A DNA stretch of 64,000 nucleotides from Azospirillaceae bacterium (GCA_028283825.1 JAPWJW010000003.1:806001-870000); one strand, 5' to 3'; positions 25,358-34,379 are shown, counted from the stretch's first letter. The notes: generated by a model not told the origin, from the letters alone. Program-made: numbers and translations.

Positions 25358-26560
25358 TCAGTCGCCGTAGCCAAAATATTCTTCATATTTCCCAAGCACC
25401 CTCCTGCATTCTGATATTTGGAATGCATTCAAGTCTTTCCTCCATCGAGAAACCGAATCCGCCGCGGACTTGGTGGTCGCATGCACGGCGCGAATGCCTT
25501 CCCGGCCACTTGATTCAAAATTGATCGGAGTCCCCACACCCAAGAAGCGGGCGACATCATTGGCACACACATCCGGTGTCGCAATGATGTCTTCATATCT
25601 TACGAAGAACGTGTCCGACCGGCCAGATTGTTTAATGAGCATCATGGCCTCCGTGGCAACGGCCATTCCCATCAGCGCACCGTGGAAGTCGCTGCCCCAA
25701 AAGGCCATTTGGGAACAGATCACATCCCGTGGGTGGCGGAGCAACACCAGCTCCCTCGCATCAGGAAAAATAGCCCGGCCGATGTGGCGCGCGGGATCAT
25801 CAACCCCGCATTTTTCAATAAAGTAGCGGGGTTTTTTACCAACAAGCGTCGCGCGACGTTCATAATATTCAGAGACCAAATCACGAAATGACTGAGCAAG
25901 ATGGCGTGCAGCCGTTATTTCAAAGAAGTCATACATGAATTCCGGCTGATCGTATCGCCACTCTTGGTCGGAATGAAAATATGGATTAAATCCCAGTCGC
26001 AAATTTGATTTCATCAAATCATCGGGATTTATCGAGTTGGAATGATCCGCTGGTGAAATCAATGCGCGATAGGCCGCCGCGTAATATGCCAGCACCCTGG
26101 TCTCATATGGATAGACATCGGCCAAAATGACTTCGGGGTTTGTTCCGATCTTTTCCATGACCATGGTGCCGCCCGAGCGGCCCATGGTGGTCATGAGCAA
26201 TAAATTCGGGCGCCCCTGGCGCGCGTCTTGGGCGCCTGAATGCGATTCTGTTTCCGGTACAGCCAGAATTTTTGAGGGACCGGGTGGTAGAATTGACCGG
26301 TCTTCTAGAAATTCTACAGTAATTTCCCCAATTAGGTTCAAAGGAATCGGGTAGTCGAAGCGATAAACGAACCCATGGCGACCGCCACCAAATTCACCTG
26401 TTGCCCTCAAGTCATCGCGTTCACGATTGGCAAGGACCACACCAAGATCATATCCGTTCAGCCTGATGACAACTTCAATCGCCTGATCCGGATTATCAGT
26501 ATCAGCTGCCCATCCGCAAACCAGTGACCGGCTCACGCGATCGACAAACCCCCTCAGCAT
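25358..26560 (-). CDS. Sulfotransferase with N-terminal beta-domain
   Basis: A 400-residue PAPS-dependent sulfotransferase. The phosphosulfate-binding loop is MTTMGRSGGTMVM at about residues 123-134 and the 3'-phosphate site is LVLLRHPRDVICSQMAF, both typical. The first 100 residues (GFVDRVSRSLVCGWAADTD, HGFVYRFDYPIP) form a separate beta-rich domain seen in glycan-modifying proteins. The likely role is sulfation of a polysaccharide, glycolipid or glycoprotein at the cell surface (inference). The ATG at 26560 has an AGGGGG site. AT-rich (lines I counted ranged from 42 to 58% GC) and next to the repeat protein, suggesting a transferred two-gene unit. Confidence 0.82.
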   Translation of the reverse strand: MLRGFVDRVSRSLVCGWAADTDNPDQAIEVVIRLNGYDLGVVLANRERDDLRATGEFGGGRHGFVYRFDYPIPLNLIGEITVEFLEDRSILPPGPSKILAVPETESHSGAQDARQGRPNLLLMTTMGRSGGTMVMEKIGTNPEVILADVYPYETRVLAYYAAAYRALISPADHSNSINPDDLMKSNLRLGFNPYFHSDQEWRYDQPEFMYDFFEITAARHLAQSFRDLVSEYYERRATLVGKKPRYFIEKCGVDDPARHIGRAIFPDARELVLLRHPRDVICSQMAFWGSDFHGALMGMAVATEAMMLIKQSGRSDTFFVRYEDIIATPDVCANDVARFLGVGTPINFESSGREGIRAVHATTKSAADSVSRWRKDLNAFQISECRRVLGKYEEYFGYGD

Positions 26561-26704
26561 TCGACACCCCCTGCGATAGGCAACCACCTATTCTAAGGAA
26601 AGTATCAATCCAAGGCCACGGACATTCATTCGCGCGCGACTATACGAATGGTCGGCACCCCCCTTCCGAGAAGGTGGCCGATGTTCCCATCCGGGCAAAA
26701 TTCT

Positions 26705-27232
26705 TCAGGCGCCCTGGCGCCTCTCCGACACGAATCCCGCCGCCTCACGCCACGGCTCCAGCGTGAAGAAACGCCGGGCCTGCCCCGAGGGCGATGGCAG
26801 GACGAACAGGGCGATGCCGTCCAGGTCCAGGGCGTGGCGGCCATAGGGCGGGTTGCCCACCTGAGCATGGTGGCCGGCCAGGAACACCGCCGCCGCCGTC
26901 TTGCTGGTGAAGGCGATGGCGCCGGGACGGAAGCGCCGCATCTTCGCCACCAGGCCCGCCACGTCGTAGGCGGCGGGGTCCAGGTCGACGTCGTTGCCGA
27001 ACTGCGTCTTGTTGAGGTCGGTTAGGCCCAGGCCCAAGGCCGGCAGGCCGGCGAAGGCCGCCGGCTCCATGCGCGTCGGCGTGAAGCCGGCGGCATGCAG
27101 GCTGGGCCAGAAGGCGTTGCCGGGCTTGGCGTAATAGGCCTTAGCCCGCATGGACGCGTTGCTGGGCGCCGTGCCGCAGAACACCAGGTCGAGGCCGGGG
27201 ACCAGAACGTCGGGCAGGATGAGGTCGGTCAT
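26705..27232 (-). CDS. mug: Mismatch-specific uracil/thymine DNA glycosylase (Mug family)
   Basis: A 175-residue base-excision repair enzyme of the uracil-DNA glycosylase superfamily, Mug branch, removing U or T opposite G and related lesions. The first active-site motif is VFCGTAPSNASMRAKAYYAK, followed by GNAFWPSLHAAGFTPTRM. The DNA-intercalating motif near the C-terminus is LPSPSGQARRFF. In classical Mug the first motif is GINPG; here the GTAPSNAS form places it in a divergent Mug/TDG subgroup. It starts 40 bp after the small membrane protein at the end of the cco block and could be read from the same transcript. Confidence 0.85.
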   Translation of the reverse strand: MTDLILPDVLVPGLDLVFCGTAPSNASMRAKAYYAKPGNAFWPSLHAAGFTPTRMEPAAFAGLPALGLGLTDLNKTQFGNDVDLDPAAYDVAGLVAKMRRFRPGAIAFTSKTAAAVFLAGHHAQVGNPPYGRHALDLDGIALFVLPSPSGQARRFFTLEPWREAAGFVSERRQGA

Positions 27233-27272
27233 GGGGCGGAGGATAGGATCCAGCCGCCCCGGAGACCAGACC

Positions 27273-27488
27273 TCACTTCAACGGGATCTCGGCCAGTTCG
27301 TCCCGATGGGCGCCGACCGTCCGGGTGATGATGAAAAAGTTGATCAGCACGCCGAAGGCCACGAACAGCAGGCCGTCGACATAGCCCGCAAAATTGTCGG
27401 ACCCGGCGGCGAAAAGAATGCCCAGCACGGCGACGATGATGCCGAAGCCATGGATCAGGATGGCCGGGACGGTATTGGACGATTTCAT
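27273..27488 (-). CDS. Small two-helix membrane protein at the end of the cco operon
   Basis: A 71-residue protein with two hydrophobic segments (AILIHGFGIIVAVLGILFAAG and GYVDGLLFVAFGVLINFFII) and a short charged tail. The ATG at 27488 follows a GGAG site with 8-nt spacing. I do not recognise a named family. It begins 34 bp after ccoS in the same direction, so it is probably part of the ccoGHIS transcript and may be a small subunit or assembly helper of the cbb3 oxidase; this is inferred from position only. Confidence 0.6.
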   Translation of the reverse strand: MKSSNTVPAILIHGFGIIVAVLGILFAAGSDNFAGYVDGLLFVAFGVLINFFIITRTVGAHRDELAEIPLK

Positions 27489-27522
27489 GTTCAAGGCTCC
27501 AATCAAATCAAACGGTGAAGAA

Positions 27523-27687
27523 TCAGGACGGCCGCTTGGGCAGCGGCTGGTCGTCGTCGTACAGGATGCGGCTGGCGGACCCTTCCAGGTCCTCGAACTG
27601 GCCGTTGCGCACCGCCCAGAGAAAGGCGCAGAGACCGAGACCGCCCAGGAACAGGGCGGCCGGGATGAGGAAAAGCAGGCTGTTCAT
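27523..27687 (-). CDS. ccoS: cbb3-type cytochrome oxidase assembly protein CcoS
   Basis: A 54-residue single-pass membrane protein needed for cofactor insertion into the CcoN subunit of the cbb3 oxidase. It starts MNSLLFLIPAALFLGGLGLC (membrane segment), followed by FLWAVRNGQFEDLEGSASRI, the conserved FxWAxxxGQFDDLEGPAxRIL motif of CcoS, and ends with DDDQPLPKR. Its ATG overlaps the ccoI stop by 4 bp, indicating coupled translation. Confidence 0.95.
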   Translation of the reverse strand: MNSLLFLIPAALFLGGLGLCAFLWAVRNGQFEDLEGSASRILYDDDQPLPKRPS

Positions 27688-30113
27688 GATGGGCCTTCCT
27701 GATGTTGGTTGGCTTGTCTGTTGGCAAGTCGCAGGGCGTTGGCCATGACCACCAGCGACGACCCGGACATGGCAACCGCCGCCACCAGGGGGGTGGCGAA
27801 ACCGGCCATGGCGATGGGCACGGCGCAGAGATTGTAAAGCAGGGTGAAACCCAGGTTCTGGCGCACCAGCCGCCGGGCGCGGCGCGCCACGGTCAGGGTT
27901 TCCAGCACCGGCGCCAGGCCGTCCCCCTGGAACACCACGTCGGCCGCCGTCTGCGTCACGTCCACGGCCCCCGACGGGCTCAGGGACACATCGGCGGCGG
28001 CCAGCGCCGCAGCGTCGTTCAGGCCGTCGCCGACCATCAGCACGCGCCGGCCCTGCGCCCGCAGGTCCGCCAGGTGGGCGCACTTGTCGGCCGGCTTGGC
28101 CTCCGCCCGCACCCGGTCGATGCCGACCTCCGCCGCCAGCGCCTGCGCCGTGGCCACCCGGTCACCGGACAGCAGTTCGACGCGATAGCCCCGGGCCTTC
28201 AGCGTCGCCACCACCTGGGCGGCATCGCGACGCGGCCGGTCGGCGAAGCGGAAGCGGCGGGGCGCCCGGCCGCACCGGGTCAGCCACAACTCCGGCCCGA
28301 TATGCCCACCCTCAACCTCGGTGATGCCACAGAACTGGCGGGAGCCCAGGCGCACGAAACCCTGCGGCCCCATCCATTGCAGGCCGCCGCCCGGCACCTC
28401 CACCACGCCGTCGGCCACCAGGCCGGGGCCGGCGGCGCGCGCCAGCGCCCGCGACAGGGGATGGCGCGAGGTACGGGCCAGCCGGGCGGCCAGATCCAAT
28501 TCCTCAGCCGTGCGGTCGGCATCGGCCAGCAGGTCGGGCCGGCCCAGGGTCAGCGTCCCGGTCTTGTCGAACACCACGGTATCAACCGGTGCCAGCCGTT
28601 CCAGCGCGGTGGCGGACTTCAGCAAAATGCCCTGGCGCATCAGACGGCCGCTGGCCGCCACCTGCACCGCCGGCACCGCCAGCGCCAACGCGCAGGGACA
28701 GGTGATGATCAGCACCGACACGGCGATCAGCAGCGCGTGGTACCAGGCCATGGATCCCAAGAAGACCCAGGCCAGGAAGGTGGTCAGCGCCGCGGCGTGC
28801 ACCACCGGGGTGTAGGCGCGGGCGATGCGGTCGGCCAACAGGACGTAGCGTGCCCGCCCCTGCTCCGCCGCCTCCAGCAGCCGCACCATCTCGGCCAGCA
28901 GGGTGCCCTCGCCGCTGGCGGTGGCGCGCAGGCGCAAGGGGGCGGTGCGGTTGACCATGCCGGCGAAGACCTGGGCGCCCGGCGCCACGGCCAGGGGCAT
29001 GGTCTCGCCCGTCACCAGGCTGGCATCCAGGTCGGAGATGCCGTCGGCCACCACGCCGTCGACGCCGACCCGCTCCCCCGCCGCCACCAGCACGGTGGCG
29101 CCCAGCGGCACCCGCGCCGGCGTCACCACCTGTGCCAGCCCGTCGGCACCCAGCACCGTCACCGGCGCCTGGTTCAGGGACAGCAGATGGGCGGCGGCGG
29201 ACCGCGCCCGGCCCCGTGCCCGGCTGTCGAGGTAACGCCCGATCAGCAGGAAGAACAGCAGCATGACGGCGCTGTCGAAATAGGCGTGCTCGCCATGCGT
29301 GGCGGTCATCACCAGGCTCATGCCCGTGGCCAGCAGCACGCCGACGGAAATGGGCACGTCCATGTTGGTGCGCCCGGCGCGCAGGGCCGTCAGGGCGGAA
29401 CGGAAGAAGGGCCGGCCGGCGATGGCCACCGTCGGCAGGGCGATCAGGGCCGACACCCAATGCAGCAGGGTGCGGGTGGCGTCGCCCATGGCATCGGCCC
29501 CGGCCCAGACCGACACCGACAGCAGCATGACGTTGGCGGCGGCGAACCCGGCCAGCGCCAGGCGGCGCAGCAGGTCGCGCTCCAACGCCGCCGCCGGGTC
29601 GGGGGCACCGGCATCCTTGCCGCCGGCGACACCGTAGGCCGCGACGCGGTAACCCAGGTGCGTCACCAGGCGGGCGTAGGTCACCGCCTGGTCCGGCGTG
29701 CCGGACCAGCACAGCGTCAGGCTACGCCCCGTCAGGTTGGCGCGGGCCGAGCGCACCTCCGGATGGTTCTTGGCCAGCGCCGCCTCGATCAGCCAGACGC
29801 AGGCGCCGCAGGTCAGCCCATCGACGCTGAGGCGCAGCACGCAATCGCCGTCCGCCGCATGCGACACCGCCTCGGGCAGGCCCAGCAACGGATCGGCCCC
29901 ATCCTCCTCCGCCTGGCCGGCCGCCGTCGGCGGGGCCGCGGCCTCCACCGGGCGGCGGTCGTAATAGGCATCCAGCCCCAGATCGTGGATCAGGGCATAG
30001 GCACCGGCGCAGCCGTGGCAGCAGAAGGCGCCCTCCTCCGTCGCCGCCCCGATCAGGGGCTGGCCGCAGTGGCGGCAGGTCATGGGCAGCGAGTCGAAGG
30101 GCATGGCGGACAC
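27684..30113 (-). CDS. ccoI: Copper-transporting P-type ATPase for cbb3 oxidase assembly (CcoI/FixI)
   Basis: An 809-residue P1B-type ATPase that exports copper needed for the CuB centre of cbb3 oxidase. The N-terminus has the Cys-rich segment typical of FixI/CcoI (CRHCGQPL, CCHGCAGAY) and a heavy-metal domain with GLTCGACVW. Six to eight membrane helices follow, with the metal path CPC motif in ITCPCALALAVP, the phosphorylation site DKTGTLTLG and the nucleotide-binding MVGDGLNDAAAL. It lies 11 bp downstream of ccoH and overlaps ccoS, so all are one operon. Confidence 0.96.
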   Translation of the reverse strand: MSAMPFDSLPMTCRHCGQPLIGAATEEGAFCCHGCAGAYALIHDLGLDAYYDRRPVEAAAPPTAAGQAEEDGADPLLGLPEAVSHAADGDCVLRLSVDGLTCGACVWLIEAALAKNHPEVRSARANLTGRSLTLCWSGTPDQAVTYARLVTHLGYRVAAYGVAGGKDAGAPDPAAALERDLLRRLALAGFAAANVMLLSVSVWAGADAMGDATRTLLHWVSALIALPTVAIAGRPFFRSALTALRAGRTNMDVPISVGVLLATGMSLVMTATHGEHAYFDSAVMLLFFLLIGRYLDSRARGRARSAAAHLLSLNQAPVTVLGADGLAQVVTPARVPLGATVLVAAGERVGVDGVVADGISDLDASLVTGETMPLAVAPGAQVFAGMVNRTAPLRLRATASGEGTLLAEMVRLLEAAEQGRARYVLLADRIARAYTPVVHAAALTTFLAWVFLGSMAWYHALLIAVSVLIITCPCALALAVPAVQVAASGRLMRQGILLKSATALERLAPVDTVVFDKTGTLTLGRPDLLADADRTAEELDLAARLARTSRHPLSRALARAAGPGLVADGVVEVPGGGLQWMGPQGFVRLGSRQFCGITEVEGGHIGPELWLTRCGRAPRRFRFADRPRRDAAQVVATLKARGYRVELLSGDRVATAQALAAEVGIDRVRAEAKPADKCAHLADLRAQGRRVLMVGDGLNDAAALAAADVSLSPSGAVDVTQTAADVVFQGDGLAPVLETLTVARRARRLVRQNLGFTLLYNLCAVPIAMAGFATPLVAAVAMSGSSLVVMANALRLANRQANQHQEGPS

Positions 30114-30124
30114 CTAGGCAGGGG

Positions 30125-30637
30125 TCATTTCACGAACAGGCGCCGGGTCAGGTGGTACCAATCGGTTCCCTTGACCGCCTTCATCTTCAATTCCCACTGC
30201 CCGTGCTTGGGCAGCGCCACCGGGGCGACGTAACGGCCACCGCCCTGGTCCTGAAAGGCCAGCGGCACGTCCGGCAGGATGTCGATGGGGCGGACCAGCC
30301 GGCCGTCCAGGCTCATGCCCTCCAGCGGCTGGCCGTCCTTGTCGGTAATCCGCACGGTCAGTACGCCGCCGTCGGCGGTGGCGGCCGTCGGCTCGATATC
30401 GGCATCGAAGGTCCAGCCCAGCGCGTCCTGCTGGGCCTGGGCCTCCAGCACCTTGTTGTATTCGATGCCGCGCTCATAGGGCTTGGCGGTAGCCAGGCCG
30501 GTCCAGCTGTTCACGGCCTCATAGATCAGGATGCCGTTGACCACGATCACCACGCCCATGCAACCTACGAAGATCCAGGGGATCAGCGAACGCTTGGGCT
30601 TGGGCTGGCCCCGGCTGGGCAGTTCCACGACGGTCAT
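30125..30637 (-). CDS. ccoH: FixH/CcoH family cbb3 assembly protein
   Basis: A 170-residue protein with one membrane helix near the N-terminus (IPWIFVGCMGVVIVVNGILI) and a periplasmic domain with the family features: NSWTGLATAKPYERGIEYNK, then GVLTVRITDKDGQPLEG, and GRYVAPVALPKHGQWELKMK. CcoH interacts with CcoN and stabilises the assembling cbb3 oxidase. It begins 24 bp after ccoG and ends 11 bp before ccoI in the same operon. Confidence 0.93.
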   Translation of the reverse strand: MTVVELPSRGQPKPKRSLIPWIFVGCMGVVIVVNGILIYEAVNSWTGLATAKPYERGIEYNKVLEAQAQQDALGWTFDADIEPTAATADGGVLTVRITDKDGQPLEGMSLDGRLVRPIDILPDVPLAFQDQGGGRYVAPVALPKHGQWELKMKAVKGTDWYHLTRRLFVK

Positions 30638-30661
30638 GGATGTCTCTCCTCTATCGGATCA

Positions 30662-32230
30662 TCAGGGCTTGGCGCCGGGGCCCATGAAGACCCCTTCGTA
30701 GAAGGTGGTGTGGGGCTGGGCCGGCCCCTCCTCCTTCAGGCTGAACACCAGGGGGATGCTGGGCTGGGCGCCGCCGTCGCGCACCAGGGCCGGGCGCGGC
30801 AGGGTCACGAAGACGCGGAAGGTCGCCTGGGCGTCGCCGTGCACCGGCAGGGCCACGCCGTCGGCGCCATGGGCATCGCCCACATCCTGCACCGACAGGG
30901 TGGCGCCGGGCTGGCCCACCACGGCCAGGCTGTACTGGGCCACGCCGCGCTGCTTGTTCGACACCTTGATGGTGTAGCCGTTGCGCAAGGAACCGTCCGA
31001 CAGGGTGACGAACAGGGGCGCCCGGTCGCGCTGGACGCTGATGCCCATGGTGGAACGCGTTTCCAGGGCGAACAGCATGACGGCGGAGGCCACGGCCAGC
31101 ACGGCGGCGTAGATGATCACCCGCGGCCGCACCAGGCGATAGCGGCTGGGCCGGCCCGCGGCCTTGGCCTCCTGGTTGTCCAGGGTGTCGAAGCGGATCA
31201 GGTTGGGCGGGCGGCCCACCTTTTCCATGATGGTGTTGCAGCTGTCGATGCACAGGCCGCAGCCGATGCATTCCATCTGCTGGCCGTCGCGGATGTCGAT
31301 GCCGGTGGGGCAGACGGCGATGCACTGGCCGCAGTCGATGCAGTCGCCCCGCCCTTCCCAGCTGGTGCCGGCCTTGTGGGGGCCGCGCCGCTCACCCCGG
31401 TAGGCCTCGTACGTCACCACCAGGGAATGCACGTCCAGCATGCTGGCCTGGATGCGTGGCCACGGGCACATGTAGGTGCAGACCTGTTCCCGCGCCCAGC
31501 CGGCCAGGATGTAGGTGGTGGCCGTGAACATGCCGACGAAGAAATATTCCTCGACCGAGGCCCGGCCCGTCACCAGGGCATGGAAGGCGGTGGGCGCGTC
31601 GTCGAAGTACAGGACCCAGGCACCGCCCGTGGCCACCGCGATGGCCAGCCAGGCGGCGTGCTTGGCCGTCTTGCGCAGCAGCTTCTCCCGGCTCCAGGGC
31701 TGGCGGTCCAGGCGGATGCGGGCGCCGCGATCCCCCTCGACCAGGCGTTCCACCGCCATGAACAGGTCGGTCCACACCGTCTGCGGGCAGGCGTAGCCAC
31801 ACCAGACGCGGCCGGCCAGCGCCGTCACCAGGAACAGGCCGACGGCGGCCAGCACCAGCAGGCCGGTGATGTAGTAAACCTCCTGCGGCCAGATCTCGAT
31901 GCCGAAGAAATAGGCGCGCGGCGACAGCAGGTCGATCAGGATGGCCTGGTGCGGGGCGTCCGGCCCCCGGTCCCAGCGCAGCCAGGGCACGGTGTAGTAA
32001 ATGGCCAGGCAGACCGCCAGGACGGCCCATTTCAGCGTGCGATAGGGTCCCGACACGGCCTTGGGATAGACCTTGACGTGTTCGGCATACAGGGTGCCGC
32101 CCGTGGCGTTTTCCAGATCCACCTTGGTGGATCGGGGGCGCCCTTCGCGAAGCGGCGCCTTGCGCGCTTCGGTTCCGGGCTCGGCAGGCGGACGGGCCAA
32201 CGTCTCGCTGTCCTCTGACTTCGTGTCCAT
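30662..32230 (-). CDS. ccoG: cbb3 oxidase accessory iron-sulfur protein CcoG/FixG
   Basis: A 522-residue membrane protein with about five helices in the first half and two 4Fe-4S clusters bound by CIDCGQCIAVCPTGIDI and CIGCGLCIDSCN. CcoG reduces Cu(II) to Cu(I) to supply copper for the oxidase. The C-terminal periplasmic domain has an immunoglobulin-like fold (YTIKVSNKQRGVAQYSLAVV). First gene of the ccoGHIS operon. A FixK/FNR-like site TTGATCTAGCGCAA lies about 100 bp before the ATG (separate entry), which suggests low-oxygen control. Confidence 0.96.
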   Translation of the reverse strand: MDTKSEDSETLARPPAEPGTEARKAPLREGRPRSTKVDLENATGGTLYAEHVKVYPKAVSGPYRTLKWAVLAVCLAIYYTVPWLRWDRGPDAPHQAILIDLLSPRAYFFGIEIWPQEVYYITGLLVLAAVGLFLVTALAGRVWCGYACPQTVWTDLFMAVERLVEGDRGARIRLDRQPWSREKLLRKTAKHAAWLAIAVATGGAWVLYFDDAPTAFHALVTGRASVEEYFFVGMFTATTYILAGWAREQVCTYMCPWPRIQASMLDVHSLVVTYEAYRGERRGPHKAGTSWEGRGDCIDCGQCIAVCPTGIDIRDGQQMECIGCGLCIDSCNTIMEKVGRPPNLIRFDTLDNQEAKAAGRPSRYRLVRPRVIIYAAVLAVASAVMLFALETRSTMGISVQRDRAPLFVTLSDGSLRNGYTIKVSNKQRGVAQYSLAVVGQPGATLSVQDVGDAHGADGVALPVHGDAQATFRVFVTLPRPALVRDGGAQPSIPLVFSLKEEGPAQPHTTFYEGVFMGPGAKP

Positions 32231-32327
32231 GGGTCGTGTCCATTTCCGACGATACGCGGGGCAGCCTTAATGGTTGGGCCACCTACGCGGATATGAGGGA
32301 AACTAGGCCGCCGCCCCCCTCGCCGCC

Positions 32328-32341
32328 TTGCGCTAGATCAA
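32328..32341 (-). promoter_or_regulatory. FixK/FNR-type site upstream of ccoG
   Basis: On the minus strand TTGATCTAGCGCAA fits the FixK-type consensus TTG(A/C)-N6-(T/G)CAA. It stands 98 bp before the ccoG start and downstream of the ccoP terminator, the right place to drive ccoGHIS under low oxygen. One half-site is weaker than the FNR consensus (CGCAA instead of ATCAA). Confidence 0.6.
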
Positions 32342-32434
32342 CTGACGGATGCCCCCACGGACCCGCGACAGCAGGTCACGGCGGCGCAAACAACCGCTTG
32401 CCAATCCTGAAAACCCGGATCGCGGGCAAAAGAA

Positions 32435-32466
32435 AACCCCCGCCGGGTGGGGACTCGGCGGGGGTT
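32435..32466 (-). terminator. Terminator after ccoP
   Basis: AACCCCCGCCG (32435-32445) and CGGCGGGGGTT (32456-32466) form a perfect 11-bp stem. On the minus strand it is followed by the T-rich TTTTCTTTT, so it ends the ccoNOQP transcript and separates it from ccoGHIS. The rest of the 336-bp gap between ccoP and ccoG (32231-32566) holds the FixK-type site and no open reading frame. Confidence 0.85.
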
Positions 32467-32566
32467 CTTCCGTGCAACCTGTGGGCGGATCGGCGCCTTC
32501 CCCGGTGAGGCATGGGGTACCGGGGAAGGCAACCGCCCGTTGGCGATGGGATGTAGGGGGAAGGAC

Positions 32567-33439
32567 CTACTTACCACCACCCAGGGCGTGCACGTAGGCT
32601 GCCAGCAACTTGACCGTGGCGGGGTCCAGGCGCTCGCTCCACGCCGGCATGCTGCCACGCCGGGCGTAGGTGATGGTCTGGACCACGGTGGCCTTGTCAC
32701 CGCCATAGAGCCAGATGGCGTCGTTCAGGCGGGGTGCCCCCACATCCTGGTTGCCATCGCCCTTTTCACCGTGGCAGGCGGCGCAGTTGTCCGCGAAGAT
32801 CTGCGCACCCCGGCCGGCCGCGTCCTTGTCGGTGCCGGTGTTGGACAGGCTCAGCACGAATTCCGCCACGTCGTTGATCTGGGCCGGGGTCAGCAGACCG
32901 TCGGCGCCGAAGCGCGGCATGTCGGAAACGCGGGAGTTCTCGTTGGAATTGCGCACGCCGTAGGTGACGGTTTGCAGGATCTGCTCCGGCGTGCCGCCCC
33001 ACAGCCAATCGTCGTCGGCCAGGATGGGGAAGCCCTTGTTGCCGCCGGCGCCACCGGCGCCGTGGCAGGCCGCGCAGTTCTCAGCGAAGGCGATGTGCCC
33101 CGCCGCCTGCACGTAGCTGCGCAGTTCCGGATCCTTCTCCACGTCGCCGATGGGGGTCGCCAGCAGCTTGGCCTTGATGGGGGCCAGTTTCTGCTGACGC
33201 TCGTCCAGGGCGGTCTTCACCGTGTCGCGCTGGGTCCAGGCCAGGATTCCCTTGGTATGGGAATGCAGGCCGGGCCAAGCCGGGAAAAACACGGTGTAGA
33301 CCAGGGCGAAGGCGATACAGGCATAGAAGGTGTACAGCCACCATTTCGGTAGCGGCGTGTTCAGTTCCTTAATGCCGTCCCATTCGTGACCGGTGGTTTC
33401 CCGGCCCGTATGGGCGTCCTTTTCAATTTGGGTGGACAT
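32567..33439 (-). CDS. ccoP: cbb3-type cytochrome oxidase diheme subunit CcoP
   Basis: A 290-residue membrane-anchored cytochrome c subunit that passes electrons to CcoO and CcoN. After an N-terminal helix (WWLYTFYACIAFALVYTVFF) there are two cytochrome c domains with heme motifs CAACHGAGGAGG and CAACHGEKGDGN. Axial methionine candidates lie in VSDMPRFG and GSMPAWSERL. Fourth gene of ccoNOQP, 12 bp after ccoQ. Confidence 0.97.
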   Translation of the reverse strand: MSTQIEKDAHTGRETTGHEWDGIKELNTPLPKWWLYTFYACIAFALVYTVFFPAWPGLHSHTKGILAWTQRDTVKTALDERQQKLAPIKAKLLATPIGDVEKDPELRSYVQAAGHIAFAENCAACHGAGGAGGNKGFPILADDDWLWGGTPEQILQTVTYGVRNSNENSRVSDMPRFGADGLLTPAQINDVAEFVLSLSNTGTDKDAAGRGAQIFADNCAACHGEKGDGNQDVGAPRLNDAIWLYGGDKATVVQTITYARRGSMPAWSERLDPATVKLLAAYVHALGGGK

Positions 33440-33451
33440 GGGCGGGTGACC

Positions 33452-33646
33452 TCAGCGTTTCATCTGGGCCGCGCCACGCCCCCGGAGGGGCAGAGGCTCG
33501 GCGTCGTCCAGCAGGGGGATCTTGGCGCAGTCGTTGTTCAGCCTGGCCCGGCGGGAGGGCCAATAGGCCCAGACCAGGATTCCGCTGAACAGGACCAGGA
33601 ACCAAACCAGCCATACCTGAGAGATCAGGGATTGAAGCTCTTCCAT
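33452..33646 (-). CDS. ccoQ: cbb3-type cytochrome oxidase small subunit CcoQ/FixQ
   Basis: A 64-residue single-pass protein. The membrane helix is VWLVWFLVLFSGILVWAYWP, followed by the basic RRARLNNDCAKIPLLDD, which is typical of CcoQ. It stabilises the CcoP-CcoNO contact. It lies 7 bp downstream of ccoO and 12 bp upstream of ccoP in the same operon. Confidence 0.93.
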   Translation of the reverse strand: MEELQSLISQVWLVWFLVLFSGILVWAYWPSRRARLNNDCAKIPLLDDAEPLPLRGRGAAQMKR

Positions 33647-33653
33647 GGCGACC

Positions 33654-34379
33654 TCACTGACGCAGGTCTTCGGGCTGCAGCTTGCTGAAATCGACCAGCG
33701 TTCCCAGCATCTGCAGGTAGGCCACCAGGGCGTCCATCTCCGTCAGCTCGGGGCTTTCGGTGTTGAACTTGCCCACCACCGCCTTCGGATACCGCTTCAG
33801 CAAGGCTGTCGTGTCGGCGTCCGGGTTGGCCTGGGCCTTCAGGTCGGCCTCGGCGTTGGCGATCATGTCGTCGGTATAGGGCACCCCGACCTGGCGCAGC
33901 GTCTTCAGGTGTTCCTGGATGTTGGGAACCACCAGCGGCCGGCTGGCCAGGAACGCGTAGGTCGGCATGATGGATTCCGGCACGACGGCGCGCGGATCCT
34001 TCAGGTGGGCGACGTGCCAGTCGTTGGAATACTTGCCGCCGACGCGGGCCAGATCCGGACCGATACGCTTGGAACCCCACTGGAAGGGATGGTCGTACAT
34101 GCTCTCGGCCGCCAGGCTGTAGGGGCCGTACCGCTCCACCTCATCGCGGAAGGTGCGGATCTGCTGGCTGTGGCAGACGTAGCAGCCTTCACGGATGTAG
34201 ATGTTGCGGCCCATCTGCTCCAGCGGCGTGTAGGGGCGCACGCCGCCCACCCGCTCGATGGTGGTTTCGATGGAGAACAGGGGCACGATCTGCACCAGGC
34301 CACCGATGGACACGGTGATCAGGGTCAGCAGCGCCAGGATGATGACGTTCTTTTCAATGATGGCGTGAGAGAATTTCAT
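33654..34379 (-). CDS. ccoO: cbb3-type cytochrome oxidase monoheme subunit CcoO
   Basis: A 241-residue subunit with an N-terminal membrane helix ([20 protein letters not shown]) and one c-type heme bound by [12 protein letters not shown]. Conserved [20 protein letters not shown] and [16 protein letters not shown] follow. It carries electrons from CcoP to the CcoN active site. Starts 15 bp downstream of ccoN. Confidence 0.97.
   Translation of the reverse strand: MKFSHAIIEKNVIILALLTLITVSIGGLVQIVPLFSIETTIERVGGVRPYTPLEQMGRNIYIREGCYVCHSQQIRTFRDEVERYGPYSLAAESMYDHPFQWGSKRIGPDLARVGGKYSNDWHVAHLKDPRAVVPESIMPTYAFLASRPLVVPNIQEHLKTLRQVGVPYTDDMIANAEADLKAQANPDADTTALLKRYPKAVVGKFNTESPELTEMDALVAYLQMLGTLVDFSKLQPEDLRQ

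Noticed and set aside
27702-30233. 843-codon plus-strand open frame opposite ccoI
   Set aside because: Antisense shadow of a clear P-type ATPase; composition is His/Gln/Gly-rich.
30152-32218. 688-codon plus-strand open frame opposite ccoH and ccoG
   Set aside because: Antisense shadow of intact ccoH and ccoG.
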